Of a stretch of 64,000 nt of DNA, positions 1 through 11,039 are shown piece after piece. The stretch is taken from NCBI GenBank assembly GCA_012274445.1, contig JAAROD010000080.1, forward strand, positions 1,178,001 to 1,242,000, written 5' to 3'. Made by a program: the position numbers and the translations under genes. The notes under the pieces were generated by a model. That model was given only the letters and a program-made list of their open reading frames with translations, searched no databases and was not told the origin of the DNA. This DNA is from Sclerotiophoma versabilis. Lineage: Eukaryota; Ascomycota; Dothideomycetes; Pleosporales; Didymellaceae. Numbering within the stretch: the stretch's first letter is position 1; each line of letters opens with the position of its first letter.

Positions 1-1336
1 GCTTCTCTTAGGGAGCAAAAGCAGACATGACCTGTATATATACTACATACGTTTCTCTAGGTGTTGTATGGCGGTGGAGTTCAGCATTGGTAGCGAATCT
101 TAATCACTGCGTTTTTCCAAAGCCACGGCAAGTAGTATGCTCAATAAGGAATTCCATTCTCACCTCCAAGTATCAAGAAATCACCACGCTCAAGACTTGT
201 ACTTTACTGGCTGTATTTGGGCGCTTTTCGGTCACAAGCACTTACCTGATGGTGCGAACGACTGTGTGTTTGTGTAATGTGTAGTATTGCGATGCCTCGA
301 AACACTTCAGTCCACACAACTCAGACATTACAAGTAGCTTCAATCTAGGTGTTATATATACATAGACAAGGGGCCACTGAGCACATCCACCTGGTAGCAT
401 ATACACGATTCCTGCTCTCTCCCACGCTCCTCGGCTCCTCGCTCGTTTTTGTGAGTCTACGCAGGATTTCCTACAAGCGCGCCGATCCCACACCCTAGCG
501 CGATTTTATTTGCTGACTGTATCTTGTCTTGGATCCTCTTCATTGGTTTCTGGCGGCGTACTCGTACTTCTTGGCTGCGAAGTCGTGGTATTAAGGACTC
601 CAGTTATTGGCTTATGGCTCTGGTGTGGTCATTGCAATGGCCTTGATTGCTGCTGCGTCAAGTGGTGGGCGCGTTCACCTGTTGTGTATGACCCTTCCAC
701 ATACAAAAGCGGCAATGTTTCGAGAGCCCTTCTAGTTTCCTCGGTTATGTGACTGATTCATACTGACTGTCTAATGCTATGGGTATATGATAACTCCTTC
801 CCGTGATTTTTGACGCTCCAACCCTAAACGCCTTGGAACCAGGCGCCTCAGAACAGCCAAAACGAAAGGACGAGACAGGTGAAAGAGAGCATTGTAGCTA
901 CAAGATACTTCAATTCGATGTGAGAGGCAGCAATCAACTCCAATATGGTATCGAATCTGTTCGGCGTACTCCAAATCCATAAAGCTGAACAAGGGTTCAG
1001 GACATCAGCCAAGACTTGGAGGACCATTTTGTCTTTGTTCATAGTCGGTGCAAGTCCTCGCGTAAGTGTGGGCGTATCGTTGTCGATGGGCGTAAGACTG
1101 CTCAGGTGGCGACGACGGGGGCTGCTGTACCTTTGGAGATCGACGTTTTGGGCCTGTGCATCATGGGAGTCCTAGAGAGCGCGAATCGCCTTTTCTTCTG
1201 CTTCCTCATCGATGTTGTTGTCTCTTCGTACCTGACCTTCCTTTGCCTAGAAGGCTGCCGCGGCATCAGTCTCCTTCTCTCGCCCACCAGCAATGTTGAC
1301 CGCAGGCTTCAGCTCCGTGTGAATATTCATTGGCTC
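1..1336. other. No supported gene (left edge spacer)
   Basis: This stretch lies downstream of the BRAP2-like gene that reads leftwards and stops at 1337, so its right part should hold that gene's 3' untranslated region. Several open frames of 60-150 codons exist on both strands, but none shows a recognisable domain, a convincing splice pattern or family resemblance. I see no tRNA or repeat here. Confidence 0.5.
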
Positions 1337-3403
1337 CTAGGCCTTCTTCTTGCCCTTACTCTTCTTCTTCTTGCCAACTTCGATCGTGCCGCCCTCCACT
1401 TCCCCTTCTTGCAGACCGAAGACCTCGTTTGCTTGCATTTCTTTTATCTTCTGTGACCCACTTATGAACATTGAAAGGTCGTGGTTCTGCTCTTCGAGGT
1501 CCGCCTTCTGTTTCTCCAGGTCGTTGACCCTAGCTTCGGCATCTGCAGCAACCTTCTCAAGATGCTTGATCCGCGTGAGCAAGGAATCATTCACTGTTCT
1601 CTCTTCCTGGTATTTCTTTGTAAGATTGCGAGCGAGCTCTGACGCAGAGGCTGCTTTCTGTATGGCTCTTACGCTCTCCTTCTCCAAGGCAGACAGTGTG
1701 GCTACGGTTTCGGCGTGTTGCTTCTGCAAAGCTTTAAAGTCCTTAGCAAGGGCAGACGCTGTGCGTGACGCATCTTCTGCTGCAGCCGCAGCCTTGGTGC
1801 TTTTGTCCGTTGCCTTCGCAAGCTGTTCCTCAAAATAGGCGCGTTGAGATTCGAGCTGGGATGTGAGCAGGTAGGCGTATTCCATGCCCATATTGTCCAG
1901 CTTTTCGCGTGGAACGCTGTCATTGGCATAGCCGGTCATACCTGCTCCACCAAAGGTTTGTTGTGTTGAGGCAGGAAGATCAACAAGCTTACCGTCGGCC
2001 TTGTTCTGGATCAGACGATGGACATAGCCGTCGCCGGCATAATCCCAGACATGTTGCGATACGACATCCATAGCATAGGCATGTTTTGTTGCCTTGTAGT
2101 GGGCGAAGGCGTGCGCCTCGTCATAGCGTCCACAGCCGATGTTACCGCAGATGACGCAGATCCAGAGGTTTTCGGTAGCACCACAATCCTTACACATATT
2201 TTCTGGTGCGTCGCCGTCGAGACCACGCTGAGATGTGAATGCGTCATTTTGAGTATAGCGGCACACTGGACAGCCTGAGCCACGCCATTTTTCTAGGCAA
2301 GCGCAGTGAAAAACATGCTGGCAAAGGATCGTAAGCAGCCCTGTGCTCTCATCCATACGCTCAAGGCAGACAGGGCAGGTTGGGAGCTCGATTAGAGCAG
2401 GTGTAGGAGGAGCATGTGGTTTGGTTGTGAATGATGTTGCGAGCGAGCTGCTTTCGGCGGATGGAGAGGCACTAGACGCTGGCGGCAACGGTGCGGTAGG
2501 TTCCTGCGATGCAGCCGGGGTGAAGGGATCGTTGGTGAGATCAGGATACGAGGAAGGATCGCGAGTGGGAGAATCGCCGTCCTGAAACTTGACAGACTTG
2601 ACAAAGACGACATGACAGTACTCGGGCTCCATGCTGTTGAAGGTCTTCCCGTCCCATTCCTTTTTCCATTCTCTTGCCTTGGTTGATTCTCGAAATTTCA
2701 TCAACACCATGTACTTGTTTGCCCTGCCCGTCCGAATGAGCCGGAAGTGGGAGACATGCTCTCTTGTCTGCTCTCCAACGAAACCCAGGAAATCCGACGG
2801 CGTCATATACGAGGGCACAGCCAGTATGCAGAGGGTTGTGCAGTCCTCCTCGATGAAAGGCCCGCATGCGTCCTCTACTTCATCGTATAGGCCAGGCGTC
2901 TCATATCCGTCGCGGAACAGGTGAACGACACCCCAGCCTACTTCTGTATTCTTGGGGTCGGACGGTATGAATGTGCCCTTGGTCGCCAGGCCGCCGGAAG
3001 TTGCAACATGCTTAAGGGTCTGTCGCGATGTATCGTCGTTGCTGCTCGGAAGCATGTCGATACTGAGAATGGAAATGGTGTCAAAGCGCCAGTCTTGATA
3101 AGCGGTGTAGCTCTTTCGTGTTGTCCTCAAGCCACTCGTAATGGATGCTTTGTCAACTGGGACCGGGCTATCGTGATGTTCGGAAGGCGAGGGTCGTGCG
3201 CGCTGACTGAGCCGTCGGTTGCTGGAGGTAGTTGCAGCGCTGTACGTTCTAGGCACTGGTATCGCTGAGCTCCACGAAGCTCGCCTATGCGCTGGGAGCT
3301 CTGACGTGAAGATGTTGGTCTGCGGTGGTGGGATGAAGGTCGAGTCCGCAGGAGAGCGTGAAGAACAGAGCTCGAAGAATAGATGGAAGAAGTACTCTGG
3401 CAT
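1337..3403 (-). CDS. ETP1: BRAP2/Etp1-like RING and ZnF-UBP protein
   Basis: Single-exon gene of 688 residues. The domain order is that of BRCA1-associated protein 2 (IMP) and yeast Etp1. A BRAP2-type RRM-like domain lies at about 190-270 (core LCILAVPSYMTPSDFLGFVG). A RING-H2 finger follows at about 343-382 (CPVCLERM, then CQHVFHCACLEKW, then CPVCRY). A UBP-type zinc finger lies at about 404-466 (CKDCG, CVICG, CGRY, HAFAHYK, H). A long coiled coil fills about 510-655, and the tail is very basic (KKKKSKGKKKA). All zinc ligands of both fingers are visible. Family members are E3 ubiquitin ligases that bind ubiquitin through the UBP finger; in yeast Etp1 acts in ethanol-stress adaptation and protein turnover. 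The ATG at 3403 is used; an upstream GTG in frame is not a likely eukaryotic start. The first 110 residues are low complexity, so the true start could be a little further in. Confidence 0.9.
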   Translation of the reverse strand: MPEYFFHLFFELCSSRSPADSTFIPPPQTNIFTSELPAHRRASWSSAIPVPRTYSAATTSSNRRLSQRARPSPSEHHDSPVPVDKASITSGLRTTRKSYTAYQDWRFDTISILSIDMLPSSNDDTSRQTLKHVATSGGLATKGTFIPSDPKNTEVGWGVVHLFRDGYETPGLYDEVEDACGPFIEEDCTTLCILAVPSYMTPSDFLGFVGEQTREHVSHFRLIRTGRANKYMVLMKFRESTKAREWKKEWDGKTFNSMEPEYCHVVFVKSVKFQDGDSPTRDPSSYPDLTNDPFTPAASQEPTAPLPPASSASPSAESSSLATSFTTKPHAPPTPALIELPTCPVCLERMDESTGLLTILCQHVFHCACLEKWRGSGCPVCRYTQNDAFTSQRGLDGDAPENMCKDCGATENLWICVICGNIGCGRYDEAHAFAHYKATKHAYAMDVVSQHVWDYAGDGYVHRLIQNKADGKLVDLPASTQQTFGGAGMTGYANDSVPREKLDNMGMEYAYLLTSQLESQRAYFEEQLAKATDKSTKAAAAAEDASRTASALAKDFKALQKQHAETVATLSALEKESVRAIQKAASASELARNLTKKYQEERTVNDSLLTRIKHLEKVAADAEARVNDLEKQKADLEEQNHDLSMFISGSQKIKEMQANEVFGLQEGEVEGGTIEVGKKKKSKGKKKA

Positions 3404-4070
3404 CACGGACGATGGAGTGGGGGCTGCATCTCAACGAGTGTAGAGATGCCTATTGCGTTAGGTTGTTTGGTGGATCAAACATCTGAATGACGAACATTTG
3501 GTGCTCCGAACGCGTGGGGCCTGTCTTGTGGGGCAGGCGCGTCACGTCCAGAAAGAGCGAGCATGGGTTGCACAGGAAGCAGGTTCACGAGCGCCGCTTC
3601 GATACTACAACCCTTCCTAGAGAAGTATCCAGGAGAAGACCGTGATGCAGGCTTGTGTTCTGATGTGAGCAGTGCAGCATGTACGTCGAACTCATTCTCC
3701 GCTCAGTTCCAGATGGCGTTGGAAGAGTGCAGGCAGATATCATGGTTTAGAGAGGAAGCCTTTGTTGAATGTGAGATATGCTTGTATTCATTGTCGTCGT
3801 CAATGCAACCTTGATCATGTATGAGAACGCCCTAGCTATGCAATTGTTACCCTCCTAAATCAACATGAACGCCTTCCCAAACTGCATAGAGACATATGCA
3901 TTTACCCTCATAACATGGATAGTTTGATAAACAACGAATTAGCGAAATGCCCGCAGACCATGCTGTGTACCATAGTCGGTATTACTGAGTAAGAAAATGC
4001 GTAGGGGGTATTGATTGAGAACACGTTGAAGGACAGAAATTGGCGAATGGGTGTTGGATCATCTCCTCCA
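3404..4070. other. Promoter and 3' UTR spacer between two leftward genes
   Basis: These 667 bases lie between the start of the BRAP2-like gene and the stop of the Cdc4-like gene. They should carry the promoter of the former and the 3' untranslated region of the latter. A rightward frame of 83 codons at 3563-3814 shows nothing recognisable. No repeat or RNA gene is seen. Confidence 0.5.
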
Positions 4071-7000
4071 CTAGGGTTGATCGGCTGCATCAACCATGTC
4101 GGCGTCTGGAATGTCTTCGACTTCGTGGCCCCTGTTATTGACCACGATTCGGCGACCTCGTTCACTCAGAGCGACGCCGTCGCGTGCGGCTCCAAAGTCC
4201 AAGACCTGGGTAGTGTTAGCTGCTGCTGCTGCCAAATAATGTCTTTTGATGAGTACTTACCTCGATATATGTCAAGCTGTTCCGCTGCACCGCTGCGACG
4301 CATCGACGTTCATTAAACTTGACTTGCCAAACACCGCTGAGGTCTGTCAGAAGGTCTTGAACGAACTCGCCAGTTTTGACATTCCACATCTTAAGAGTGC
4401 GGTCTGAGCCGGAGATGACCTTTTGACCGTCATGCTGGAAGCAGGTGATTGCTCCGGTATGCGCACATAGTCTGCTCTTACACTGCCCATTCTCAGGATC
4501 CCAAATGCGTAGAGTGCTGTCTGCCGCGGCGGACACGAGGCGCTCGTGACTTAGATCCAGGAGTCCAACAAGTGAAGTATGGCCCTCCAAGGTGAAAATG
4601 CATTGACCGGTTTCAAGGGACCAGACCTTGACCAAGTTATCCATAGAACCGCTGATGCAGCGATTACGAGCGTGGTCTAAGACAACACTGTACACCTTTT
4701 GAGTGTGGCCCTGCAGACGCTGTACAGTTTCGCCAGTAGATACCTTCCATACACGGACGGTACAATCATAGCTACCGCTGACGAGGGTGTCGCCGTGAGC
4801 TGCTATCGCACGCACAGAGTGGTGGTGGCCAGTCAAAGCACGAACGAAATAAGGGTTGTCGAGATCATTAGCAGCTAAAGAGCCAGTCTGCATGTAGCCC
4901 CGGTCACCTGGCTTCGGAAGCTTCCAGACACGGAGTGTACTATCTCGAGATCCGGTGATGATGAGCTCTTCCTTGGGCATCATGACAGGTTTTCCATCGA
5001 GAGTTTCGCCAATCTTAGTGGGCTTCAGGATTACGAGGCAACGGACTGTCGACGTGTGACCCTGGAAGACTTGTGTGCATCTCCCCTTCTCTATGTCCCA
5101 TACTCGCACCGAGCGATCTGTAGAACCTGACACCAAGGTGTTTCCCTCGTATTGGAGCGCCCAAACACCACCCTCATGCCCTTCGAGACGGCTCCGTAAA
5201 GCTCCGGTCTTGGTGTCGTAGACGTTGATGTTGGTGTCGTCGCTACCAGTCAGAATCTTGTCGGTGTCAAACTGAAGACAGGTGACAACGTGACGCTGAT
5301 GCGCGCGGAATGCGATATGTCTTGGCTTGGTATCCTCATCCATCCAACTCTTGCGGATGAGATGATGTCGTTGATAAAGTGACTTGAAGAGGTGCATGTT
5401 ACGCAGGCTGGGTAGCCCAAGATGAGGGTCCGGGATTGCGGCCTGAGCCCGTTTTGCATATGCGTTAGGTCCATCGCGCTGCTCAATAGGAAGCATGTAT
5501 GACATGAAATGTGCTTTGGTGGACATCAATCCCTTCTTGCGCTGCTTTTTTGACCCGCCATGTCTACTGATGGCTTTCCTCTTTTGGCGTGTCGACGACG
5601 ATCGGGTTATTGCGCCTTCATAATCAGCGGCTGTGCTAGATCCTGAGCCGGTAGCACACTCGTTGTCCGATCGGGAGGCAGACGATGATCCTCGCAGATC
5701 GCGTTCGTAGCTTTCAGTGTTTTCTGTAAATTGCCATCCCCATCCTTCTTGGACGGCGCGCTCCAGCTCACCTGAAGGTAGAGTGAAACCATCCTTCGCG
5801 AGAAGATCTCTCCAGGCTGTCTCGTGGGTGTCGATGAGCTTCCGCCAGTGTTTCGAAACCCGCGCGGCACTGCACATGCTCTTGACATCCAAATAGCCAA
5901 TGATTTCGAGACCAAGTTCAGTGGGTAAGGAGGCGATGAAGTCGCGCTTCAAGGCTGGATTGACGACGTTGGCGACAAAATGTAGCGTAGACTTCTTGCA
6001 TCGACGCAGCATCTGATACATGACGTAGTCCTTCATTCCCTCTGGAAGCGAATCAAAAGCATTCAGCATATCTGGGATACCCGTGATCGTCGGGGTCAAA
6101 AGCTGAGGGTTAGGGCTCATGTCTTCAGCTCCACCTGGCCGTTCAATCTGCGAAAGATCCAGCGAAGAAACATCGTTCGATTCGTAATCGGCTGCCGCAC
6201 CTAGTGATGACGCTCCAGCAAGGCTTTGTTGAGCGTTCGCAGCATACGTGGTAGGTGACAAACTCGGGCTAGGTAGGCTGGCGTCCTGCGCGATTGCAAT
6301 ATCCAGATGAATGGGTGTCGGTCGTGCCACTGGAAAATTCGGTTCCATATCAGACTCGGCAATTGGAGGAGTCGCCGCTGCACCAGGCCCGTCGATCACG
6401 CCTGTGGAAAATGACTGCGACTGCGAGGGCTCTTGGCTACCGAACGAGGTGGCTTCCGTGTGCGATGGGCCAGCGGTTGATTCTCGCAACTGTCTTCGTG
6501 TCTCGTTCGTGATTGCCACTCTCACAGCCTGCGAAGGCTCCAGTTCTGTTTCTGGTGTGGCCGGAACCAGGTCTTCCATATCGTCAGGCGTGATGCCCAT
6601 GCGTGCAGTATCCTCGTCCCGGGTGGATATCCGCGGTTTCTTGCAGCGCCGTTGTAGGCTTGCCATTTCAGCGGCCTCGCGTATCGACGGCGGTGGAGGT
6701 GAGTCGTCAGCTGGGTCTCGTTTCCGGCGGCCAGACACCGATCGAAGTGTTGGAGGTTGGGTATTCGTGACAGGACGCTTCGCGCGGCTTGGGGATACGA
6801 ATGTTGCAGGTCCCTTGAAGACGTCGACTTTACGCGTTTTGCCGTTCGAGGCTCGCAGGTTTTCTTGGAGGACCGTGTGCTGTAAGGAGGGTGTCAGTTC
6901 TGTGTGATAAACGCATCTGCGGCGAGCGGCTTAAGGAACAGGGCAGATCCCTGGACCAGCTAGCTGCATACCTCTTGTGCTTTCTCGGCAGCATCGTCGG

Positions 7001-7277
7001 CTTCTTCGAAAAGTGCGACTTCTCCGCCAGCGTCGAAATAGATCTTCCGTATCGACTCCGGTGCTCTGACTTGCGCTAAAGGGTATTCTTTTGGATCTCG
7101 CTCAGACAGAGTCGGGGCGCTGATACGCATGGGAGCAAGCGTGGTAGTTGTCGTGTACGTAGTAGTTACAACCGTAGTGGTTGTTGCCGGTGCAAAGGAG
7201 AACTGGCCTATGGTGGCGTGTAGGTCTCGCGATTTTGGCCGGTTGAGGGCGCTGTGGCCCTGATTATTCGAGGACAT
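4071..7277 (-). CDS. CDC4: Cdc4-like F-box/WD40 substrate receptor of SCF ubiquitin ligase
   Basis: Three exons are inferred: 7277-6972, 6879-4261 and 4205-4071, giving 1019 residues. Donors (GTATGC, GTAAGT) and acceptors (TTACAG, CCCAG) fit, and both junctions keep frame. The N-terminus carries a T-rich stretch (TTTTVV, then TTTTT) followed by a DPKEYPLA block and SIRKIYFDAGG, features I associate with fungal Cdc4 proteins. A dimerisation (D-domain)-like helix precedes the F-box at about 418-460 (LPTELGLEIIGYLDVKSMCS). Seven WD40 repeats with GH...VWD signatures, plus a closing partial repeat, run from about 625 to 970. The last exon supplies the rest of the propeller (VLDFGAAR) and an acidic tail. 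Family members bind phosphodegrons and hand cyclin/CDK inhibitors such as Sic1 to the SCF complex in the nucleus. Taking the middle exon alone would lose both ends. Met30/SconB was considered but the D-domain and N-terminal block favour Cdc4. Confidence 0.9.
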
Positions 7278-10200
7278 GTTGGGCAGCGAGTGTGCGTGTG
7301 AGGTGTGAAGACGAGAGCGTTGTGACCTCGCGTTCGTCCGTGTGTCGACCAGCGAGAGAGAATACGTGCGTATGTGCGTTCGTCCTGATTGCCGCCGTGC
7401 TGGCCGAATGCCCTCTAGGGGTGATGTCGTGTCGAGGCGACCGTGGAGCTTAGGCGGCTCTTTGAGGGGCAAGAACACGCGGGAGAGTCGTTCACTGCTG
7501 CTTCTCGGTCATGTCGCCAGCCTCGTGTCGCAGGACGCGGATGGCCGCGAAGAGGTGGCTAGTGGAAGGTGGGCCTCGGGCTGTGGGTCGCCGCTGACGA
7601 GGGAGCAGCAGCAAAGAGGGGGCGCTCTCGTGCAAGTTAGTACAGCGTGGAGCTCCGGGGCACAGAACCAAACACCAACGGCTCCAGCAAGTTGACGAGG
7701 AGCACGAAAGAGCGAAGGGTAGGTAGGCGGTGGAGTGCTGTTCGACACGCACACTGTGGTGGGGAGTCGGCGTGGCTTGGCCCTTGAGGAGCATCACGCT
7801 TAACCTGCCGCTGCCGCGTTCCTTCCCTCTGATTTGCAGATGCAGCGGGATCCACTGTAGCCGTAAATCAGATCCGCCCTAGCGCGAAGCTGTCAATACA
7901 GAGCGTAATCGTTGATACAGCAGTTCGTCTCAGGCTTCGCTGAGGACGGTTCTTTTCTCTACGGTTATTCAGCTGCTGGAGGTCGAGCGATTCTTTTCGT
8001 AGCAAGATCCCTGCCTGTATCGCGTTGCTTGGTACGATTCCTGCAAACACTGGCTCCATCTGCACCGTGTCAAATTTTGTCACTTGTGGCGAGCTCGAGC
8101 AAGCATCGCCCCTGGCGGGAAATTCTTCGTTTCTTCGCTGCAACGACGCGCAGTTGACCCTCGAAGAGTGTTTTTGCAAACTCAGGCTGACCAGGCCTGA
8201 CGCGAGTCAAGGGCACCAGAAAGCAGGGCGTGAGCTGGAGCGTTGAATGTACCTGTTGGAGCTGTATGAAAAGTGAACATGCACAACAGACACATTCCAT
8301 GACGATGGCGTTCGACGTAGCAGTGCCTACGATGGAAGGGCAAGTCTTTGCCCAGACCACTATGATGAAGGATACAATGGCGCCCTCGACTGAGATCAAT
8401 CTTCATTCTTGCCTGCGAGCGCTGTTCTTGCAGGCGCGCATGCCACAAGAGTCGATGTTTGACCAGTGATGAGGACAGAACGCAAGTCGTTTCGACCAAG
8501 CCGTTCAACGTCAACATTGCAAACACAGTCCAAGGCCACCGCCGTTGGGTCATGGAAGCACGGTGCTTGTAGCATAGACCAGTCCAATTCACTAGTGATT
8601 TCACAGCCTACTCGATCGTACATCATCGTAAAGTGCCTGCCAGTCTCCTTGCCGTCGTTGCTTCGTGCTCTCTAACAGTCACTGCCTCCAGTTTATCAAC
8701 TTCTGTATCCTCATAATGCAATTCTCTCAGTGCACATCTTGATACCCTATCCAAATGGTAGCGACATCTGGCCTTTCCTGGAGTACATAGTGCCCGTCTT
8801 TGTCCATGGCCCCTTCCTCCTCCATCACTCCTCAACTCCTTCCCTCCTTGACTCCTTCCCACTACCTTGTGCAGTCTCACTTCTTGATTAACTTTTCCTT
8901 CTTCAAGGCTCCGGCCTCACTGTATCGGATCCATTTCGTTTTCTATCTACCTTCAGCCTACTCAGTCGCCAATCGCCACATACAACTATGGCGGCGCAGA
9001 CTACCCCTTTCAATACATGCCTTTCACCCGCCCACCCTGACGACCGATAACGACCTTACTGCACCATTTTCAGTTCCAAGACTAGGTGATGGTGATCACG
9101 TCAACGAAGCAATGGTTGCGAGGAGTGCAAGCTTCGGTACATAATGGCTGTGATAGTGTTGGCGACGTGGGCATGGCATCGTCTCTCCATTCTTGTGTTT
9201 CGCTCTTGGTCTTTCTTGCATATTGAGCTATGTGACGACTGGCACAAGGCGGCTGCTTCTTGCCTCTTTGCTCGTCTATATATATCGACAAGTCTTCTCT
9301 GGTCCAATCGGTCGCTGCGGTGTTTTCGCTTGAACACGTAGCGATATTGATGCCAGCAGAAACAAATTTTAAATCTTTGCTCTAACATTCGAGCTTATCC
9401 TTCGAGACTGTGCACAAACGCCAGGTTTCGAAAGCATTCTCTCAGCACACTTAGCCTTGCAGCTCTACTTTTAGCTGATTTTCAATCAATTGTTCATCCC
9501 CTCAGGACCGAGGTTTGTTACACGGGGTTGGAAAGCAGACCACAATTGACGTCGAAGCATGGTGACCCCGGATTGCTGGGGCTGGCCTCATAGTACGCTT
9601 GGTATATTTGGCCGAAAGCTTTGATAAAGCTTTGGTAAATCTCTGTTCTCGACGACGTTCTAAGTTCCATGGACGGGGAATTGTGATGTGCCACTTCTGA
9701 GGGTTGATGGAGAAAGCCGCAACTTAAATTTTGCATGGTCGGCGATGTGAGCTAGTTGCGTGCACAATACGAGATGAGATGAAACACATATTGGGAAGCA
9801 ACGACCCCCTGACAGTAGGAAGTGGGAAAGATGAAGAGAATCGCAGCAGGGATTTGCAGCACGCTCCAAGTGTTCAAGGTATTGGCTCACCGATTAACTG
9901 ATTATCGGCGGGCCTGACATGCGAGCATCGACGTCTCGCTTCATTTCGCAGCATGGTCATTGCAGACTGGAGCTAGGAGGGGCAAGGATCGCACGCTCCA
10001 CCCGAATGTCAAGCCATCTCCACTTCCCACCTCAAGACACGCATCATGTGCACAACGACAATTGCTTTGCGGTGTGGCTGAGAGAAGATAATTTGTTGCT
10101 GTGGTTATAGGCTCGTTGTCGTTGTACGACGTCGCTTCCGCGAGTGGAAAGCAGGGGGTACAAGATGTGGAGCGATGACAAGATTGTAGACGGCAGCCAA

Positions 10201-11039
10201 TCAAAGGGGTCGAAGAATTGTACACTGGCTGTTGAAGACTGCAACGACGTCTGCCGGCAGTTAGTTGCCGTTTTCGTATCAGCCCTTCAAGACGCAATGC
10301 AGATCGGTGTCAGTGTCGTCCTCGTTTCCGCGTTCGCTGCTTCTCAGTCCAGTCGGCGTGCGTGCATGGACGGCCCAGCCGAGAGGTATCCACAGTCGTA
10401 ATCGATGGCGCCAAAGTTGGCCGACGCTGGGGCTGCCTTTTGGCGGACAGGTCGCCGGCGGGACAAGTCGAAGGAACCCTGGGCGATCAGAGAATGGGCC
10501 TGGGCGATGATAGGTATGCCTGACCCGTTCGCCGCCCTGGAAGTCTGGTTCCCCTACGTGCCTCTTGTACAAACTCCTCCCAACGCATCCAGTCCGCTGC
10601 GCTGCAGGGCGCTGACTGCTTGGCTGCAAGTTCCCCTTGAGCTAGTCCGCTGCTGGTCCCTCGCTTCAGCTCGGTCGGGAGCAGGCGCCGGAATCAACAC
10701 TCGGTGCAGCAGGAGCCCGTTCCCATACCACGCACTCCACCTGCACCATTGCACAGCGTCGCGGCCCCGATCCTTCTCGCACATGTCCCCTACCAGCGTT
10801 GACCGCTGCTGCTACGCACACGCCGTGCCCCACCGCCGCTGGCGAGCCCCAATGCAGCGCTGCGTAGCGACTGTTGATAGACCCTGAGCCTCCCAGTGAC
10901 ATTGCAGTTGGCGTCCTCACACCAGCTGGAGCACCCCGCGACTCAGTTCACAGCACTGTCTCTGCTGAATCGCGGCCCCGCCCAAACGCGACCACGCCAC
11001 CCAGACCACCCTCCGGGCCAGTCTTTGCTTCTTTCCACC
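7278..11039. other. Long divergent intergenic region, no supported gene
   Basis: About 3.8 kb separates the start of the Cdc4-like gene (leftward) from the start of the serine-rich protein gene (rightward), so both promoters and leader sequences must lie here. The flanks (7280-7860 and 10380-11030) are GC-rich with long chance open frames on both strands. The middle contains pyrimidine-rich tracts (for example 8806-8860) typical of fungal promoters and leaders. Open frames up to 160 codons (10405-10887) show no domain or family resemblance. No tRNA-like cloverleaf was recognised. Confidence 0.5.

Noticed and set aside
10405..10887. 160-codon rightward frame upstream of the serine-rich protein gene
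   Set aside because: High GC keeps several frames open on both strands here; composition is not protein-like.
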